Shown in pieces: positions 37,111-48,400 of a stretch of DNA of 64,000 bases; position 1 is the stretch's first letter, and each line of letters starts with the position of its first letter. The notes under the pieces are model-generated. The model was not told the DNA's origin, searched no databases, and worked only from the letters and a program-made list of their open reading frames with translations. The stretch lies in the NCBI GenBank assembly GCA_948099385.1, contig CANUEZ040000210.1, positions 1,371,501 to 1,435,500 on the forward strand. The letters run 5' to 3'. The DNA is from Fasciola hepatica. Its lineage: Eukaryota; Platyhelminthes; Trematoda; Plagiorchiida; Fasciolidae. A program made the translations under genes and the position numbers.

Positions 37111-38879
37111 CCACTCATTTCGAACATTTAACGGAAGACCTATCATAATTGCTTTACCTTCGGCAAAGTCACAAGAACAATCGAAGGTTCCATCCAATTG
37201 GACTTTGATAAACTGTCAACTGAGGTCTGGTGACGGCATTCATCTTTATTTCTCGTGGAGATCTTTTAAACAGCTTATGAATTTAACCGCACATTTCAAG
37301 TTGTGCCTTGACATTTTCTGTCTGGCCGGATCCAGCAGAATTGTCAGTTATCTATCCACTACGTGACACGGAATTTTTCACCACATACTTAAGAATGAGT
37401 GCAGTGGATTGGGTTTATCCAGTAGACTCAAAGACTCACTGGACTACTAGGGATAGTTTACAACCATACTAAGAGACTTGGAGAGGAGAACCCCGCAAGG
37501 TTTTGTGTGATGTCGAGCCGGATGACAGTGGAACACTGTCAACCACCGAAGTGACCATTAGTGGCGCTATTCGAACTTCTGGCAGCGAATTGTTCATATC
37601 AAGGATAGGTCTTCAGCGAATCCGGCTCTTAGGCACTTTTAGCAAATCATGTTTTCAGTTGACCATGTCCGATCCAATGTAACCGAGTATATTTTTTCCT
37701 TTTTTATTCCAACAGTTTGTGTTTATCAAATGCTTTTGTATCAGGTTCAGAGGAGCTTTAGCAGCGGGAGTGGTGGGCATGCTCGTTTTAGGGGCGTCAA
37801 CCTATAACCATATTGAGAACATTTCATCTATACAAAGCAAAACAAAAATGTGGACAGGTGAATCGTGTTGGAATAGGTTGAAACTAAGAAGGTAGAGGGA
37901 ATCACACAAGTTCACACACGTCGACTGAAGTGCACATAATTTACTTGGTGAAAAGGAAATTGACAGACAAATTGCGTCTTCATCATTTTGCTGACTGAAA
38001 GTCATGGAAAGGACAAGGATCTCCCTGAATGTTTTTAAACAAAATATGTACAGTTGTTCAACCTAAATTCGATCATTACAGCGGCGCATAATAAGCCGAG
38101 CTTGGCCGCGTCTGAATGTACCGCTGTGACATGCAAAGTCGCCTTGCATTGATCATATCGACCTCCGATCGATTGACTGTGAACTTGTGAGTTTTTCACT
38201 TTCCATTTACCCTTGGTCATGCTCCGGCCCTAATTTTCGATATTTGTCCCTTTTTGCTTCATCGAACTTATGGAAAATTATTGTATTCCGCTGGTTGAAA
38301 AATGTATGAAAATTCGTTTTTTTTTACCACAACACATTCTAATGCACATTTTGAAGTGTCTGATAATTTATTAACGAAGACGAGTAATCATTTCATTCGT
38401 TAAACATTCGCTGTTTGTTGTGCAATCTGGTGTACGTTTTTGATTGAGCGCTTTAACTGTGCAGAAAGCAAGCAGACAGACGAGATCGATTGCAGTAGTT
38501 CAGAGAAAAGTGTCTGGATACATTTTGACCAAATTATCTCGTGCAGTACCGGATGACAAAAATAAACACCAGTGCTGTCTGTAGGACCAATTCATCATTT
38601 TGCTTTATAACCGATCATCGAGGGTAACTGTGTGAGGAAAGAAAAAACGCGCAACTGAAAAGGTCACTGTAAGTTTTTTCAATGCGCGGGCAAACAAAGC
38701 GAACAAAAAAACACTTACGGAGCGTCCTAGAAAGTCTGCGTTCATCTCCAGTTGGTGCGTGTGATGTTCCGAAATGCGAACTGGAACAGAGATGAGAAAA
38801 CAGCAAATATGTGAAACTCGTACAAAGGATGCATATGGAATATGCTCCCAAGTGACCACACAAACCAGGCTCTTCTTAC

Positions 38880-38900
38880 CTTGTAATTATGATATTGGTA
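38880..38900 (-). CDS. PDE4: PDE4 microexon (21 nt) joining UCR1 to UCR2
   Basis: This short exon was found by looking for a piece that restores the frame between the UCR1 exon (ends in phase 2) and the UCR2 exon (begins with one base of a split codon). On the minus strand a pyrimidine-rich tract ending CATTCAG is followed by AAAG, then 21 nt, then GTAAGA. Using the second AG gives residues DTNIIITS across the junctions and leads into EQLKSTAAETLEEL. This resembles the human order [22 protein letters not shown] only when that AG is used. Using the first AG gives a 25-nt exon reading EKYQYHNYK, which would need a different downstream acceptor. The exact acceptor is therefore an inference; the microexon itself is likely. 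Confidence 0.6.
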
Positions 38901-39108
38901 CTTTCTGAATGGAAAAGTAATGATTTCAGGTCGCTCGAAAGGTAAAGAAACCAAGTTTTAATCTTAATAACTGGTTAAGAGCAGTGAGTGACTGGTTTAT
39001 CCTAGCCAGTGAATTTTATCGATCAACAGCGGAAAAGTTCCATCTCATTGAGCCTGTGCACACCAAATCTTCCTTATATTTTGTAAATTGTTTGAATAGA
39101 TTAGAAAG

Positions 39109-39212
39109 TTGAAATGACGTCAACGGAACGTAATGAATATCACAAGAACCAAGCGCTCCTTCAACAACTTCGAAAGTCATCCTTGGCAGGCGGACCCCTG
39201 CACAATAATCAG
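39109..39212 (+). CDS. Nested plus-strand gene, exon with ERNEYHKNQ segment
   Basis: The translation reads EMTSTERNEYHKNQALLQQL, then RKSSLAGGPLHNNQ, a polar, probably helical stretch. It ends in phase 0 at a strong CAG|GTAAGC donor. The acceptor is AG at 39107-39108. If it is used, the phase-1 end of the 36178 exon joins cleanly. The ATG at 39114 (context GTTGAAATG) could instead be a start codon of a shorter transcript. It sits about 210 bp from the PDE4 microexon, which is on the other strand. I do not recognise the family. Confidence 0.55.
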
Positions 39213-39767
39213 GTAAGCGGCTCATGTGCTGAAGTTCGGTCGTTTAAATGGGTCCTATTTCGGTTTGGTCTGATAGTGAACTTCACAGAGAGCAAGCTAG
39301 CGGATGGTGAGTTAAAGCTGCTGTCCACAGTGCATAGAAAAATGTTCGATTTATTTGTTTTCTTCTTGTCTCCTCGCACTATATCACATAAAAGCTCATT
39401 GGGTTTATCGCCAATGGCTAGGAGTAAAAACCTACAGGCTTTGTATGCTTGTGTTCAAAACAGAGGTCCTTGTTTTGTAACTTTTGATCATCAACCATTT
39501 GAGTCGTCATACTTTAAACCGTGAAGAGTTGAAAGAAGACAGAATAATAGACGGACTCCATGGTACTTCGTACACCCCGCATATTCTACATTTTCTTTCT
39601 CATTGTATTGTACACAAAGATTTGTTGGTTTATCAGACTCACAAAGGCAAATTTTGAAAGCTCCCGCAAGTGATTGCTTCGGATTTTTCTCTCTGCTTTG
39701 CTAGTGAGCATTCCGAGATCAGTGACAATCAAAACCAAACTCATATAATCCGAAACACAATTTTTAG

Positions 39768-39919
39768 CTCGCCTACCGCGATTTGGCGTCCAGCTTTGGA
39801 ACTATTGAGATCCTTTCGAAAGACATTCAAAAGCCTGACCAAAAACAGCGTCTAACTGAAACTGAGGAGCGTTTTTGTGTGATCAGTTTGACTTCAACCT
39901 GCTAAACATTGTGGACACT
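39768..39919 (+). CDS. Nested plus-strand gene, exon with a one-base frame break
   Basis: The exon follows a TTTTTAG acceptor and reads LAYRDLASSFGTIEILSKDI, then QKPDQKQRLTETEERF. Beyond a run of five Ts (39872-39876) the same frame soon meets a stop. A second frame continues CDQFDFNLLNIVDT to a GTGAGT donor at 39920. Both neighbouring exons require a length divisible by three, but this exon is 152 nt, so one base appears to be missing, most simply from the T run. This could be a sequencing or assembly error, a real frameshift, or a sign that a different donor is used. The protein is unidentified and mostly polar. Confidence 0.45.
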
Positions 39920-40008
39920 GTGAGTCACTTTTTCCTATTTCTGTTTCACCGTATTTCTGTATCCTATCATTTGTTAACATACTTCATTTTTGCCTCCTAT
40001 CTTTATAG

Positions 40009-40136
40009 AGCCGCCATAACTCCGTTCACAACGACCGAGTTAGGAGAATGCCTCACGTGATAAGGTCAACAATGATTGATGTGAAACACTTGAGAAATGC
40101 CGAGGAAGCTGTGGTGATGCAAATCAATAGACCAGA
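40009..40136 (+). CDS. Nested plus-strand gene, exon with HVIRSTMIDVKHLRNAEE
   Basis: Behind a good pyrimidine tract and TATAG acceptor the frame reads SRHNSVHNDRVRRMPHVIRS, then TMIDVKHLRNAEEAVVMQIN and RPE. It ends in phase 2 at GA|GTATGT. The sequence is basic then amphipathic. It follows the 39768 exon after a short intron of 89 nt. Its start phase is 0, consistent with that exon if the one-base break is repaired. No continuation exon in phase 2 was identified with confidence downstream. Function unknown. Confidence 0.55.
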
Positions 40137-40845
40137 GTATGTAATTAGCTAATTGTCATAAATATCACACAACGGATTACTGTTTCCGTCATTCACATAG
40201 TTTTTATGGTCTATTTGTAAGGTTAAAGCAATCAGAAACGGGCCAAAATATTTATCTTTATTGAAAACAAATTTTTACAAGAGCAGGAAAGTCTTGGGAA
40301 GATTATCTAGATACGCTTGTTTTTTACAAGAAAACATTAAGCTGTATCGCAGGTACAAAGTGACCCTCAGTTTTTCTCTTGCTGCGACAAATCGCACGAA
40401 TGAGGAGACAAAACGAATGCAGACGAAGATGGTAAATGATTTTAGGCGAATATAATACAAGCCAGATCTGTCCATATCCTTGAAGAGCAATTAATACGTA
40501 CTTGCAACGAGGTATTTTTATTTTTATGTACACAAAGAAAAAGTGGATTATTTAAGTGCTGCCTCGACAAAAATTCCGATTTTCCGTTCGACCAACGATA
40601 AAATGCACGGAGCGTGGTGTTTTTGTTTCCCTTGAATTTTGATCTCAGTATCACTTAGTATTCACACGTACTCATTGCTCAGTAGACTTCCTTTTTTGAT
40701 ATTCGTCTTTTAATTCATTACTTGTCACCAATTTGTCTAAGTAGTCTAGGTAATGGTAGGTGATGTTTATATGAAGTTATTTTGAACAAAACACCCAAAA
40801 GGTGCACAAGTATCAAGATAAATGGAGCGTGCAGAGGGCACTGGT

Positions 40846-40890
40846 TACGCATGCTTGATGGGCTGTAATGAATGCAAAACGGTTTGCCTA
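40846..40890 (+). repeat. Strongly diverged trace of the hammerhead-bearing repeat
   Basis: Only ACGCATGCTTGATGGGC and a preceding AGxGCACTGGTTACGC-like stretch resemble the family. The GAAA strand and stem II are lost. Assigned by similarity to the other copies. Confidence 0.3.
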
Positions 40891-41931
40891 TGAGCGAAAA
40901 TGTGTTCACCCGTCTGTATACTATTAAGGTCCTGCTTGTTTGAACGCCCTTGTTACATATAGCAGGTGGAAAACGCGTTGGAAGCTGTCCGAATAAGTTC
41001 CTTCTTCAAAATATAACACCTCGACCCCATCCTCTGTTGCTTTAATAATGAAATTTCGCGACACAGGATTATTTCGATTGCCATCATTTGGAACTTGGTA
41101 GCAAGTTAGATTAGGATTAGAGCGCTGTCTACAATCTGTCTTCTTTTTGGCACACCAACGTGAAGATATTCGGTTACTTGTCACAATTTTATCATTTTAT
41201 TGTCAGGGCAAAATGCTTTACTCCTCTTCCTCCACGTGAGGAAAACAGTTCACTCAGGGAGTGATTTTGCTGTACTGGGCTAAGTTCGCGTGAACAGTTC
41301 ATTCCATTTAAGTGAGTTTCGGCTTTTCTCCCTCAACTAAATGGAATCACTAGTGAAGTGAAATCAACTTTGGTTGTTTCTACTACACATTCACAACGAA
41401 ATCACAGAGCTCCAATTCAAAAGCCGCATAATTTTATGTGTTTTCTTCCAGTGAATCGATGTCGATTAGGTAATGTTCGGTAAATATTAAGTGTGTGATA
41501 ATTGCAAACGGATTTTTTCATAGATAAACACATACAGAATAGCACACAACAAATCAAAACAAAATCAGTGATATGAATATCATTGAGTCTGTTTTACTGT
41601 GGGGGTTTCTTTATCGCGGTTCGTATAAGGGAGTTCACAGCTAATTCATATGTCAAAACACTGAGTGTAGGCGTACACATATTTTTGATAATTCATTTTC
41701 AAGTCATTACAATCACATTTCCATGTCGTCAGAAAAAGGATGAGGGTAAGATTACTGACAGTAGGTCTATTAGTCGGGTTGTCATTCGGTCGGTTAATGG
41801 GCCAATCGACTGATTGGTAAAGGAGAAATTTAGGGGATGTGGTGAATCTCATCGTGCAAACAATTAGTGATCCGGATCGACGATGCTTTCACGGATGACG
41901 TCATCAGTCATTGATCGGGGAAGCTGAACGA

Positions 41932-43830
41932 CTAACTTCTTGTGCAGCATATCTCAGGCTCAAGGACCTGTATACTAGTCGTCCCAGCCGTGCCTAGCGT
42001 TCGGCATCTAATCACTCTAGATTTGTTTTGTGGCACTCTGTACACAACACGGAACGAGTTTTCCGTTCCAATCGGATGCCCTGATTCTAGTAAATGGGTA
42101 GTGATTGAGTAAGGAGCAGTTCCATCCCCCCTCCCTCGTAGAACCCAGCCTGGCTGAAGCTTTTTGATGCTTTTTGACAAAAGCCTCGTCGTTCGACCAA
42201 CATAAGTGGCACCACAGGCGCACTTGAACTGATGGATAATCACTGATGAGGTCAGCAAAGCCAGTTTATCTTTGTTCTCATATCTGATGACGGAATTAGT
42301 TGAGAACTGGCAATTTAGCGTTGCAGCTTTAAATAAGGGTTTAACAGCAGCACATAAAATCCTACTAGTCCTCTCGGCTGCGGAGTCACCTTTGAAAGAG
42401 AGACTAATAAATAGTTCTACTTTTCGATGTGAAAAATGCAAGTGGATTTTTTATTACATATGAATGGAGTTTTCTTAGCTACCTCTGATAACTCTTCTGT
42501 CGTTTGTTCATACTCCATATTGCGGTTGATGAATTTCTGTGAATAGACATTTGCTGATAAGACTTTATGGATCGTCTGTGGCCTTGAGCTCTGCCTATCT
42601 CCAAAGCATAGACGTTTAGCCCTTAATGTCAAACACGTCATCAGGTTTCTCTTTTGGCTTAAAGGCACATTACTCTGAAAATTTCTGTACTGCCCACTCC
42701 ACGCTGCTTTCTATATACTTTCCGCTGTGATGATCGTTCCGAGCTCATCGTTGTTCTTTTCTAGCTCAGCCGAGAATCGCATTGCTGAATTTGTGGCTCT
42801 GAACAATTCTAAAACTTTGTCTATATCTGAGTGTCGTCCATTCGTGCAGAAAATATCTTCCGCGTAATGATAATATTGGAAAAGGCCCCAATATTGTTAT
42901 CTTCAGTCTTCTGTCTTCTAACTTAGCCATGAAAATATCAGCTAAGAGTGGACCTAGCAGAAGTCTTGTTGGGACTCCGTCTTTTTGTCGACAAAATGTT
43001 CCATGAAAGAGAAACTGTGCCTGTAATGTGCATTTCGGTAACAGTTCTTTAGGGTTTACTGTCGGGTCTTCTATCGGGAGTTGTCTTTCTTCGATAACTG
43101 AAAATATGAAATTCAGCCTTTCCACCAGTGACACGTTTGTCAACCGAGAGGCAGCATTTGGGGAAAACATCGTCTTTTGTCGACGTTTGTGTCCGTGATG
43201 GCCATCGCGCAGTGCTATGATAAGCTGAGCTAGTCATGGAACGAATAAGACACGGAGACTAGCTTGCTTCGTGGATCTTGGGTGGTCCATAAAGTTGCGG
43301 TATGGTTGAACCTACAGCCTTCATTTTTTCAAAGAGCCCTAGAGTTTTTAGTACATCTGTCATTTCTTTCTCAGCATGGTCCATCTGGTCTTTTACTGAT
43401 GCATCTTTCGTGAATTTTGATTCATCGCTGAGGAGTTGTGATTACTTCGTTATATAGTCGCATCGATTCATTATGACAATGCCAGCATCTTTATCCAAAG
43501 GACTTAGGATAAGTTGTCTACTCCATTGAAGTTTCTTTGGTTCTTCGATATGTCTTCTGGCCAACGGATTAAGATTTCTAACCTGGTATCGAAAATATTG
43601 AGTACAGGCCATGACTGGCGAACTCTTAAATCGTTTTAGATCAGTTAGCAATTTGGGGGCTAGATCTGTTGTTTATCCTATCAGGTTTTCAAAAGGAACT
43701 TCTATCTTAATCTGATTCTCCTTACTCCGTGGGCAACAAAACTTAGACTCGAGTGATGAATCTTTCTTCAAATTAAGAGTCATTTTTACGCTAGACAAGT
43801 TGTAGATTCACCCTCCAGGTTCAGTCGGGA
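41932..43830 (-). pseudogene. Penelope-like retroelement, nearly full RT plus GIY-YIG, decayed
   Basis: Read right to left, this copy keeps the usual order of a Penelope-like element. An N-terminal segment with FENLIG, then LDKDAGIVIMNRCDYITK, leads to YGPPKIHE. The fingers/palm follow, with GTFCRQKDGVPT and LGPLLADIFMAKLE. Near 42846-42875 the catalytic box reads YHYAEDIF, where YxDD is expected. The thumb region (NLMTCLTLRAKRLCFGD) and the C-terminal GIY-YIG endonuclease (FKCACGATYVGRTTRLL) complete it. Frames change several times and stops interrupt the chain, so it is not functional. PLEs insert by target-primed reverse transcription using the GIY-YIG nuclease. It lies in the first large PDE4 intron seen here. 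Confidence 0.85.
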
Positions 43831-46147
43831 AATCTGTTTGAGCGGGTGAGCCGGCTGAGAGTCGTGTTTAGGAACGCCAAATTATTTTAAGGTTGCGAAT
43901 GTGAGATTTGTTGCAAATAGTTCACAAGCAGTTCTTTATCAATACCACATAGAGATTAACCGGAGATCTGAGGTTGAGCCACACTGCGTTCAGGGGCTGT
44001 AATTCTAGAATTCACGGTGTCTATTTGATTCAGTGCACGTGGTTCCAACCTTCTACTGTTGGGATATATACGACATCAACGTAAGTGTTTCCAATACAGC
44101 GTAGCATATAAATAATTATGATAAGACGGGAATTTTCTTATTAGTGATTTAAAGTGCCTATTGAAACACAATTACGTTTTCTATATCGACATTTTGGAGT
44201 AACCAAATTAAATAATTATTTCGGAATGGCATACACTCACATTATCCGTCGAGTTCAACGGTTACAAGCAAACTGGACGCCAAAGTATGACAGACTCGGA
44301 ACACGCTGTTCTTTTTGGATGGAAATAGATTTGAATAAAGTTGGAGTTTGAAAAAGACTACACCGAACCACAGCAAAACCTGGAAAAAGTGAACTCAGTA
44401 AGATTACTTTGCATTCATTTTCTAAATAGAATATTCGTTTTCCGTAAGAAATGATAACTTGAATAAATGCTTCACTGATATTTTTCCTGGGTAGTTTTTA
44501 AAATTAGTGATGCACTACTTGCTGAAAACTAGAAAATCTCAATTATTTTATTATACTTTGAGTGCCAATAAACTTTTATATCATATTTGATTTACGAATC
44601 GCTTGCTTTTTTTTAGCAGCAATGCCTACAGAATGGAAAGCATTCGTCGCGATCACGATTAAACAGACTGCATACAAGGAAATCGAAGAATACAACGCTA
44701 ATGTGGGACAATATTCTTTTCTGCTAAATTTCATTATCATTATTTTATTGGTGTCTTTTACTGAGGGAAGTGGACACAATAATCCAAGTTAAGCGTGATG
44801 TTTTGAAATAGGTAAAGGAAGATCTGTCACTTCCATAAATAGTCGGTTTCAACGGTTATCAATTACGACGTAGTAAAATAATAGTGCCATATCCTTCCCA
44901 CTTTCGGATCAGATTGAAATACTTTTTATATGGTCTGTAGTTTTGGTCTTCAACTGTCATTCATTTTTACGAATTATATACTAATCCCAACTGGTGTATC
45001 AATCCCTTTTTTATTCAGGCTTTGAATGAAATAACAGGAATATTTATTGTGCAACGGAATGTTGGCGAAGTGACCAAGAAATTAAATATTTGTTCGTTTA
45101 TGCTCATTATATGATCCCTTATTCACCTCCAAAAGCTAACTGTGCAGCTCAAATGAGCTTTAAGGGTTGATCTTATTTCTTGTTCAAGATAAATAAAATG
45201 GTCAATGTATACATCAGAAATTATATTTTGCTGTCGCGTCCTGAAATTGGATCTGTGCATAGTATTCACAAAGCCATATTAGTAGGGCAACGCTTTTTAT
45301 CTTTTACTGCTCTCAACTAGAAGGTATGGTGTTTCTCTGCGTGCTAACATTCCGCTGGTTGAAGTAACCAAATAGTTTGTCACCTTGATGATGCCATCGA
45401 TTAACTTTGAATGACAGGCTTTGATTTGGATTAAACGGAAACTGCGAGTTGCTCAGAACACGTACATTGGAGAGTTGCAAACTTTGGCACAGGTTCAGCA
45501 GCTGTATGTACAACACATATGACAATATAGTGCTCGTATGGCCTAGCACACGGAACAAAAAGTGATCAGCTGCTTTTGATGGTTACCATGTCACCGACCG
45601 GAATCAAATGAAGCGGCGTGACCGTAACTGCATGTCCATTAAACGGGGTGGTGTAGTGCAATAATAACTGAACGAACCGGTCTTCTTGGACGTTGCCAAC
45701 TGACAGCGTATACGAAAACCTGGCAAGCTTCCATTACGGATATCATCGCAGCCATCCTGATCACAATGGAAACAATCAATTAGCCTAACGCACGATTTAG
45801 CACCACATTTTGCAGATATATATTTATATATATGCACAATTTTTATGATATTTTATGATATCTGTTTTCGAAGCTGGTATATTTTCCGAGAGAGCAACTT
45901 TGATTAAGCACTTCAGTTGCCTATATTATCAGCGAAACTTGGGGATCGGAATAAGAAAACAAATTCAAGTTGAAATGTGCACATTTAGCAATAAACTCAA
46001 GCATCGGTTTGTTCAGCAATATTTTGGTTTCTGCCACCTTTGGTATGTTGACAGATGAAGATGAGGAAATAGCCATTACCTATCACTTCATTTCGTCAAT
46101 GGGTTGCACATAATCAACAAAAAGCACCCCTTAGCCAGGCTACAGTC

Positions 46148-46790
46148 TTGTCAGAGATAATTCATTCAGAAACCAGAAAAATAGAATGCCTTGGTATGGG
46201 TATTCTTGTTATTTTGATTAATTTTAGATTGTACTTTAGGAATGGATTTTTAACTAAAGGTTTGCCTAAAGGGATATCAGTTAGTTTATGCACGGAGAAT
46301 ATTCATTTTAATGGTTATGGGAAAAACAATAAACCGACCAATGAAATGGCCATGACAGGTCCTCTGGGTCCAATGTTAGTAAAAATATGATTACGTATAA
46401 CCAAAAAGTAACTCTATGGTTAAACATCCCCATTTCATCTGTACGAAAAACGTGTTGGTGGTATTCAGGATTATCTGAGTGAGAAGTGTTTCATAATGCC
46501 CTGTTCATCTTAATCCATCTATTTCTCACGAAGGAGAACACGACAGGTTGCCTCTTCATGTGTATCGTAATGACCAGGCATTTGAGTGGACCGTTGCATC
46601 GGAAAATTTATTGTAAAGTAGCTTCGAACAGAAGGTATGCACAGTTTGCTAGCGTCGCACTAATGACTTACAAAATTAAATTAGTCAGAACACCGTTTAC
46701 CAGACCACGGAATATCTGTACTGAAAATCAAAACCTTAGAGCAAAACACTAGGAGCAGTGGCATTGTACACCAATCATTTAGAGGAGATT
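46148..46790 (+). pseudogene. Penelope-like retroelement fragment (RT palm and thumb)
   Basis: The fragment contains LCTENIHFNGYGKNNK followed by TGPLGPMLVKI, the equivalent of the TENILF...GSPHGPTLADI segment in the copy at 57.8-58.1 kb. In another frame it has VLVVFR (the region of the catalytic YVDD box). Further on it has TYKIKLVRTPFTRPRNICT, the thumb motif found as VKTLFHRTRKICS in that copy. At least two frame changes separate these blocks and no GIY-YIG part was found downstream. It is therefore a dead, truncated copy. Confidence 0.7.
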
Positions 46791-48302
46791 TAGGTCTAGA
46801 AAATCGAGCCAGTTTTGTAGACGAATTCATTCATTTTGTCGTGGTAATTTTTCCTGTAGAAAAATCCTAATTTTGAATTGAGTATAGGAGCACACGGGTT
46901 AATATTGGGTTGTATCACTTAAGCCCCTGGCGGAGGTGGGGTAGAGGCGAAAAGAGATGTGAACATGGTGATATATGTCCTTACACTTTGTTACAAACCA
47001 TTTTTCAGATAAGAAACGGTGTAATAAGTTTAGACAAAGTGTATGATTATCATAGCGTGAATAACGTCAAGTTTTTGCTCGGATTCCCTCCTCCAAAATA
47101 CGAATAATCTGGAGACTGTAGGCTTTTATGTGGCAGAAAATCCGGACTTTTGTGAATCATTTTGCTTATTAATTACCGTCTCGACTGCTATGGGATACAC
47201 CTTAGGCTACTTTTAGGGTTTTCAGTACTGTGGTCAAGTCAGAAGAGCGCGGTTGTTGTACTTACGCTTTCCTCTGATTAGTATCGATTAGTTCTATTTA
47301 TTTAAGACAGAAACCTATAAAGTTGACACACTAAAAACACGCGTACCGATAAACCAGACGAACGGATCGTTTACGACGCTCTGTGTGCATCTTTCCGTAG
47401 AGTAGATAACACACGCACAACTGTTCCGCACTCGATATATGAAAGAGTGCACCAACAAGATCACAGAGAAGAGAAAAAGATTTACAGCACCTTTGATTGT
47501 GCTTTTCTGAGTGGTTTTGGAAAACCTATGCACTATATCGTATTAGCGGGCAGCCATTTTCCTTTCACGAATAAATTCTGTTTCACTGTAATTACCTTTT
47601 GTCTGTGAGTGTGTGAGAATACATAGTATATCAAATAAAATATGCTCAGCTTTATTTGAGAAGACTACTCGGAACTTAGTGGTGTTCTGTGATGCCCCAA
47701 TAACTGTGTTAAGGGGACCACTCTGATTTTGGATCATATCGTTTTAATATCAAAAACTGTGAATATACGGGTTTTTGGTCCATGTACCCAGTTGCTGCAC
47801 ACAACGTATTGTTCTGACTGGTGTGGGTGACCAAGATTTGAGGTCTAAACACCACTGACAGGATTCACGTCTCATTCTATCGATCGGCTGCCTCTTCCTT
47901 CATGGTTTCGTGGGCTCGGTACTCGACAAGCTCTGACGCATCGTGTGCTAGTGAGAATAAGCAGTCTATCGAATGGTGTCAGAACACACGTCGTAATAAT
48001 ATAGGTGTGATTTTCTATTTTACTTTAAAATCACCCAATTCGTTCAGTATTACAGACCTACTGTCAACAAGACAATAAATACTTGTTGTGTACAACCTGT
48101 GTGAAAAAGATCAGTAAAGAATTTGACCGTTACGTATGTATCTATCCACATCTATGTGAGGGGCAAAGTAAGACAGTCGTGAGTGAAAATAATACGTTAT
48201 CTACTACTCATGTCTTTAGTGGTAGGATAGTTCTCCCTCCAAATTTTACGTTAGTTTCTTTGGGTTGTAGGGATATATATATCGTGTGGCTTTGATTTTA
48301 TA

Positions 48303-48400
48303 GCAGCCTTGGTGAGGTGGCTTTCATAGCCCATTAGTACCGCATTTGACTCCCAATCACGCGCTTCAGGCTCGGGTTCCCGTTGGGGCTTGCAGTGTGT
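48303..48400 (+). repeat. tRNA-like SINE candidate
   Basis: GGTGAGGTGGCTTTCATAGC resembles an A box and CTTCAGGCTCGGGTTCCCG a B box, with about 45 nt between. Bases around the anticodon are not tRNA-like. Probably a SINE head. Confidence 0.4.

Noticed and set aside
41885..41925. CTGATGACGTCATCCGTGAAAGC on the minus strand, just 3' of the Penelope-like copy, looking like a hammerhead core and a CRE palindrome (TGACGTCA)
   Set aside because: Stem II and stem III do not pair with the core in register, and a single CRE palindrome in a dead element inside an intron has no support as a regulatory site.
44611..44790. Poly-T/AG acceptor followed by an open frame (MPTEWKAFVAITIKQ)
   Set aside because: Tested as the missing exon of the nested gene; the required phase hits a stop and no good donor follows.
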